Assembly (NCBI GenBank): GCA_910573745.1
Contig: CAJSYI010000002.1
Coordinates: 1-64,000, forward strand
Reading direction: 5' to 3'
Length of the DNA: 64,000 bases
DNA from: Muribaculaceae bacterium
GTDB taxonomy: Bacteria > Bacteroidota > Bacteroidia > Bacteroidales > Muribaculaceae
Positions within the stretch are counted from its first letter, which is position 1. Each line of letters opens with the position of its first letter. The notes beneath the pieces are model-generated. The model did not search any database. It saw only the letters and a program-made list of their open reading frames with translations, and was not told the origin of the DNA. Both the position numbers and the translations under genes were made by a program. Positions 61,194-64,000 of this stretch are shown here, piece after piece.

Positions 61194-62960
61194 TCAATAT
61201 CCCGGATTCTGCTCCATTTCCGAGCCGTAGATTGCCATTACGTTTGCCGGAAGAGGGAACACGTCGCGGTGCGCTTCAAGCGAACCGCCGTTGTAGGAAC
61301 CGCACTTCCAGTTCCAAGTGTACCCGCCCACGAACCTGCCGAAGCGCACGAGGTCGGTGCGGCGCGTGCATTCCCAGTAAAGCTCGCGTGCACGCTCGTC
61401 AAGCACATTGTCCTCAGTAAGGTCGGCCAGCGTGTATTCCTCCACTCCGGCACGCGCCCGGAGCGCGTTTACGCACTCAAGCCCCTGCGCCTTGTCGCCG
61501 AAGCCGCGCATGGCGCACTCGGCCGCCATCAGATACACGTCGGCGAGGCGGATGACGGGCAGGCACGTGTCGGGATAATACTTCGTGCATACCACAGGCT
61601 GCACGCCCGCGCGGTTGAGCCCGTTGACGGCGTCTTTCCATTTCGGCATGGTGCCGTCGGGGTTGCAGGCCAGGTTGGTGAACTTGATGGGCAGATAGCC
61701 GCAGAAGAAGTCGGCATAGTCCTTGTTGGAGATGTCGGCTCCGGCGGTCTCCGTAATCCAAAGATATGTGCGGCCGTCATGCGACACGCCGTTGGAGAAT
61801 CCGAACTTCTCGGCAAACTGCTGGCGTGCGTGCATGCAGCCCCAGCCGTTGCCGAGGCCGTACCATGTCAGGTCGCAGAAGCCTTCGCTGAGCGGTGCGG
61901 TGCCGGCATCCTTCACTGGGGCGTTGCAGAGAAACGCAGTGCCGCCGTAAGGCTGCGTGTACGTCTCGTCGTAAGGCACGCCCCACAGAATCTCGTTCTG
62001 CCCGGCGAGCGATCCTCCGGGCATGAACATCTTGTTGGTGCCGCAGAAAAGAGACAGATAGTCAACGGCCAGACCGGTAGCCTTGCCGTTGTAGACAAAG
62101 CCGCCGTTACGGTGGCGACGTATTATGTTCTGCGCATGTTCCCAGCATTCGTCATAGCGCGGAATGCCTGTCCACACCTCGGAATTGAGGTAGTAACGGC
62201 AAAGGAGGGCTTCAAGGGCATCCTTTCCGATGCGGCCGTAGACCACGCCCGCGCCGTTGTTGGCCTCAGGCCAGCACTCAAGGGTCTGCTCAAGGTCTTC
62301 CACCACCTTGTCATAGAGCGCGGCTCGGCTTTCGGCCTGCGGCGGACGGCGGCCGAACCCGTCGTTGTCCCAGGCCACCACTCCACGTCCCCAAAGGTCT
62401 ATGACGTTGTAGTAGGAAAGTCCCCGGAGGGCTTTTGCCTCACGCACGAGCTGGTCGATCTCTTCCTGCGAAATAGCCGTAGGGCCGTCGCCACCGACGG
62501 GGATGCCGTTCTTGCGCAGGTCGCGGGCCACCTTGACGAAATTGTTGCATATGGCGATGTGCACGTAGAAACGGCTGTAGATGCCGTAGTTGATCACATT
62601 GTCGTTGGCCTATGTGCCCTGCACAAGCTCGGGGACACCGGCATCCTGATACACCCACATGCACTCGTCGGTAGTGAACTCGTTGAGCATAAAGAGTCCG
62701 CGCGTGTACTGCGAAGTGCCTCCGTCTATCCCCTTGATGTCGCAGTCCCCGTCAGGCCCGGTCTGTCCGGAAACGGCAAGCCCCTGATAGCACTTCGCAA
62801 GGACTCGACCCAGAGCCTCGCGCGGGTTTTCCTTGAAGGAAGGCTCCATGATGGTGGAAGGGTCGTCGGGAAGCTGGTCGAGGTCGCCGACGCATGAGCC
62901 GAGCCCTGCCGCCGCAATGAGCGCGACCCCAATGAAAAGTCTGCTTATGATTGATTTCAT
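61194..62960 (-). pseudogene. susD-like outer-membrane lipoprotein gene with in-frame amber stop
   Basis: The frame from ATG 62960 starts with a lipoprotein signal (MKSIISRLFIGVALIAAAGL, then GSC) and N-terminal SusD sequence. It is stopped by TAG at 62612-62610 after VPELVQGT. The same frame continues without a shift: ANDNVINYGIYSRFYVHIAI, AKALRGLSYYNVIDLWG, LADVYLMAAECAMRGFGDKA and the C-terminal DVFPLPANVMAIYGSEMEQN, all typical of SusD. TGG (Trp) to TAG is the likely single change. Intact length would be about 587 residues. SusD proteins bind glycans beside their SusC transporter. Here the partner susC is reduced to a tail, so the locus looks dead. Confidence 0.88.
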
Positions 62961-62961
62961 G

Positions 62962-62990
62962 ATTTTGAAGAAAAATTCCAACCACACTCC
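62962..62990. repeat. Family B repeat end upstream of susD
   Basis: GAAGAAAAATTCCAACCACACTCC matches the right end of the family B element at 54348-54624 (GAAGAAAAATTCCAAACACACTC). It forms the last bases before the susD ATG. No other part of the element is present. Confidence 0.5.
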
Positions 62991-63011
62991 AGAAGCATGG
63001 TCATGAGAGAA

Positions 63012-63377
63012 TCAGAAAGTCGCTATCACGCCCACCGTGAACGACACAGGACGCGGATAAACGGAGCGGTCTATGCCGCCGTATATTTCCGGGTCTATGC
63101 CTTTGTATCCGGTTATGACGAAAGGTTTCTGCACCGCGCCGTAAAGGCGCAGACGCAGGGTTTCCTTCAGGAGAGAGGGCCATGTGTAGCCTACGGTGAT
63201 GTTGTCGCAGCGCACGAAGCCGAGCTCCTTCACTGCCTTCAGTATCGGAGGCTCTATGCCGAGATTGTCGAAATCGTCCTCGGCTACGGCTACGCCAGAA
63301 TCGTGGCCTTCATATACATCCTTCTCCACATCGTCCACGGCCTGCGCCTCTGCGGCGAGCAGCATGTCCGCGTCCAC
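63012..63377 (-). pseudogene. Chimeric remnant: helicase 5' end fused to a SusC C-terminal tail
   Basis: The open frame reads, from its N-terminus, helicase-derived AEAQAVDDVEKDVYEGHDSG through PPILKAVKELGFV, then switches to RCDNITVGYTWPSLLKETLR, LRLYGAVQKPFVITGYKGID and a final PVSFTVGVIATF, which is the last ~66 residues of a SusC/TonB-dependent transporter. The junction is at 63212-63218, at a shared TTCGTGC. Translation from the copied helicase start codons would be out of frame because of an extra G in the G-run at 63383-63389. Only an internal GTG (63377) or ATG could start this frame. It is almost certainly not a functional protein. Confidence 0.8.
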
Positions 63378-63640
63378 TGTCTGGGGGGGTTACTGCGGGT
63401 ATGGTCTCTTCTGGATTTTCTTCTTTCATTTTTGGTGTCTTGGAATTATGGCCGCTTGCGCCAGTCGGCATATTATCTGACCCCGCCATGAGGCATACCG
63501 CCTAAGCCAATAACACACCAAAAGCCCGCCTTGCTCAATCGAGAGCGCAACCTGATTTATACAAATAATCTGCAAAGTTAGCGAAAATATCCGATACCGC
63601 CTGAACAAAAACCAAAATCGACGCATCCACAGCATCAAAC
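63212..63640. repeat. Duplicate of the deaD promoter and 5' end (~430 bp)
   Basis: Matches 53857-54284 over its full length in the same orientation with about ten differences by eye, including P-to-L and two A-to-V changes, one +1 insertion in a G-run and CGGCCTG to CGCCTG upstream. It includes the -7 box (63580-63573) and both putative start codons of deaD. It breaks into SusC tail on the left and SusD-like sequence on the right. Confidence 0.9.
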
Positions 63641-63728
63641 CGCAGATTGCCATGTCGTTTGCCGTAAGAGAGAACACGCCGTGGGCGAGCCATCAGGCGC
63701 GAGTATGCAGGAGCGAGAGCGTGATGGA
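63641..63728 (-). pseudogene. Remnant of a second susD 3' end
   Basis: On the minus strand the sequence before the duplicated helicase promoter encodes HGVFSLTANDMAICG, which parallels RDVFPLPANVMAIYG at the C-terminus of the susD gene at 61194. The bases upstream (GAGTATGCAGGAGCGAGAGCG) parallel the downstream flank of that gene (GAGGGTGCAGGAGCAAGAGCG, 61168-61188). It is a short fragment with no start or stop of its own. Confidence 0.6.
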
Positions 63729-64000
63729 TCAGCGGGAGATGCGCCAGGCACGTTCCACGCGCCGGCCCACGGCAAGCGAGTTCAGAACCACTATCACCGC
63801 CGTAAGCCCCAGACCTGCCGCCGGAGCGAGCCACAGGTTGCCGTGGCCGCCTCCGAGGCCTTCAAGCTGATGGAGGTAGCTCAGACGGAAGCCGTAGACC
63901 ACCGCAAGGGCAAGCAGATAGGCTCCTGCGCAAGACCACGCAATCAACGCCCTGTAGGGCGCGCCTACACGCCGGAGCGGATAGCCGAGCTGGAGAAGGG
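63729..64000 (-). CDS. ABC-transporter permease (FtsX/MacB-like), C-terminal part
   Basis: About 90 residues, open to the window edge; the true start lies outside. Two hydrophobic segments (ALIAWSCAGAYLLALAVVYG and LWLAPAAGLGLTAVIVVLNS) flank a short periplasmic-type stretch and a basic end (VGRRVERAWRIS). The beginning LGYPLRRVGAPYRALIAW and this topology are what the last part of an FtsX/MacB-type permease looks like. Without the rest, the assignment is tentative. Confidence 0.5.
   Translation of the reverse strand, partial: LLQLGYPLRRVGAPYRALIAWSCAGAYLLALAVVYGFRLSYLHQLEGLGGGHGNLWLAPAAGLGLTAVIVVLNSLAVGRRVERAWRISR

Noticed and set aside
61188..62897. 569-codon plus-strand open frame opposite susD
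   Set aside because: It covers the susD pseudogene including its amber codon. The protein is Val/Ala/His-rich without motifs; the SusD signal on the minus strand is clear.
63012..63640. Simple assembly duplication as the explanation of the helicase 5' copy
   Set aside because: The copy differs at about ten positions, including amino-acid changes and a frameshift, so it is not a repeated contig end. A junction error cannot be fully excluded without reads.

Overview
The window is chromosomal DNA of a gut Bacteroidales bacterium, most likely Muribaculaceae or a close relative. The reasons are: repeated promoters of the Bacteroidetes form TTTG-N19-21-TAnnTTTG; type IX secretion (T9SS) style sorting domains; a SusC/SusD remnant; a class III fructose-1,6-bisphosphatase; a Bacteroidetes-type FucP; and a myo-inositol-phosphate synthase next to a CDP-alcohol phosphotransferase cluster. 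Most of the window is ordinary housekeeping sequence. The accessory parts are at 19.5-25 kb, 31-37 kb and 54-64 kb.

Layout. 0-0.5 kb: 5' end and promoter of a 16S rRNA gene on the minus strand. 0.5-3.8 kb: a minus-strand cluster of nucleotidyltransferase, ATP-grasp-like protein, CDP-alcohol phosphatidyltransferase and HAD phosphatase, which with the inositol-phosphate synthase at 10.9-12.2 kb looks like an inositol-lipid head-group pathway. 3.9-10.2 kb: pdxA, rlmN, a SurA/PpiD-type folding factor, and metK with a riboswitch-like leader. 13.2-19.5 kb: rimP-nusA-infB-folK-nudC with a terminator-like hairpin in the rimP leader. 19.5-22.1 kb: tRNA-Leu(CAA), a small ORF cut by a miniature transposon (MITE), and a two-gene ATPase plus nuclease-like operon that is a candidate defence system. 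22.2-25 kb: a fucose-type mutarotase, permease and a nucleotidyltransferase/GHMP-kinase fusion. 25-30.6 kb: alkaline-phosphatase-fold membrane enzyme, fbp and a C69 dipeptidase.

31-37 kb holds three secreted proteins, including a C25 (gingipain-type) peptidase with an AT-rich catalytic core and an S74-chaperone protein with a T9SS-like C-terminus. 37-44.7 kb: dnaX, a Ca/Na antiporter, a PorE-like OmpA lipoprotein (a probable T9SS part), trmD and kup. 45-54 kb: acyl-CoA ligase, DUF2461, a coiled-coil membrane protein, waaA, gltX, a DUF3256-like protein and a DEAD-box helicase. 54.7-61 kb: a 1476-residue secreted protein and a TPR/DUF6377-type regulator. 61-64 kb: a decayed SusC/SusD locus. Its susD carries an in-frame amber codon, and the tail of its susC is fused to a duplicated promoter and 5' end of the helicase gene.

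Two families of small repeats recur between genes. Family A is about 309 bp with GAGGCTGTTT ends and TTA/TAA target duplications. Family B has ends of the form AGAGTGTGTTTG. They share a palindromic hairpin module. No intact transposase and no CRISPR array were seen.
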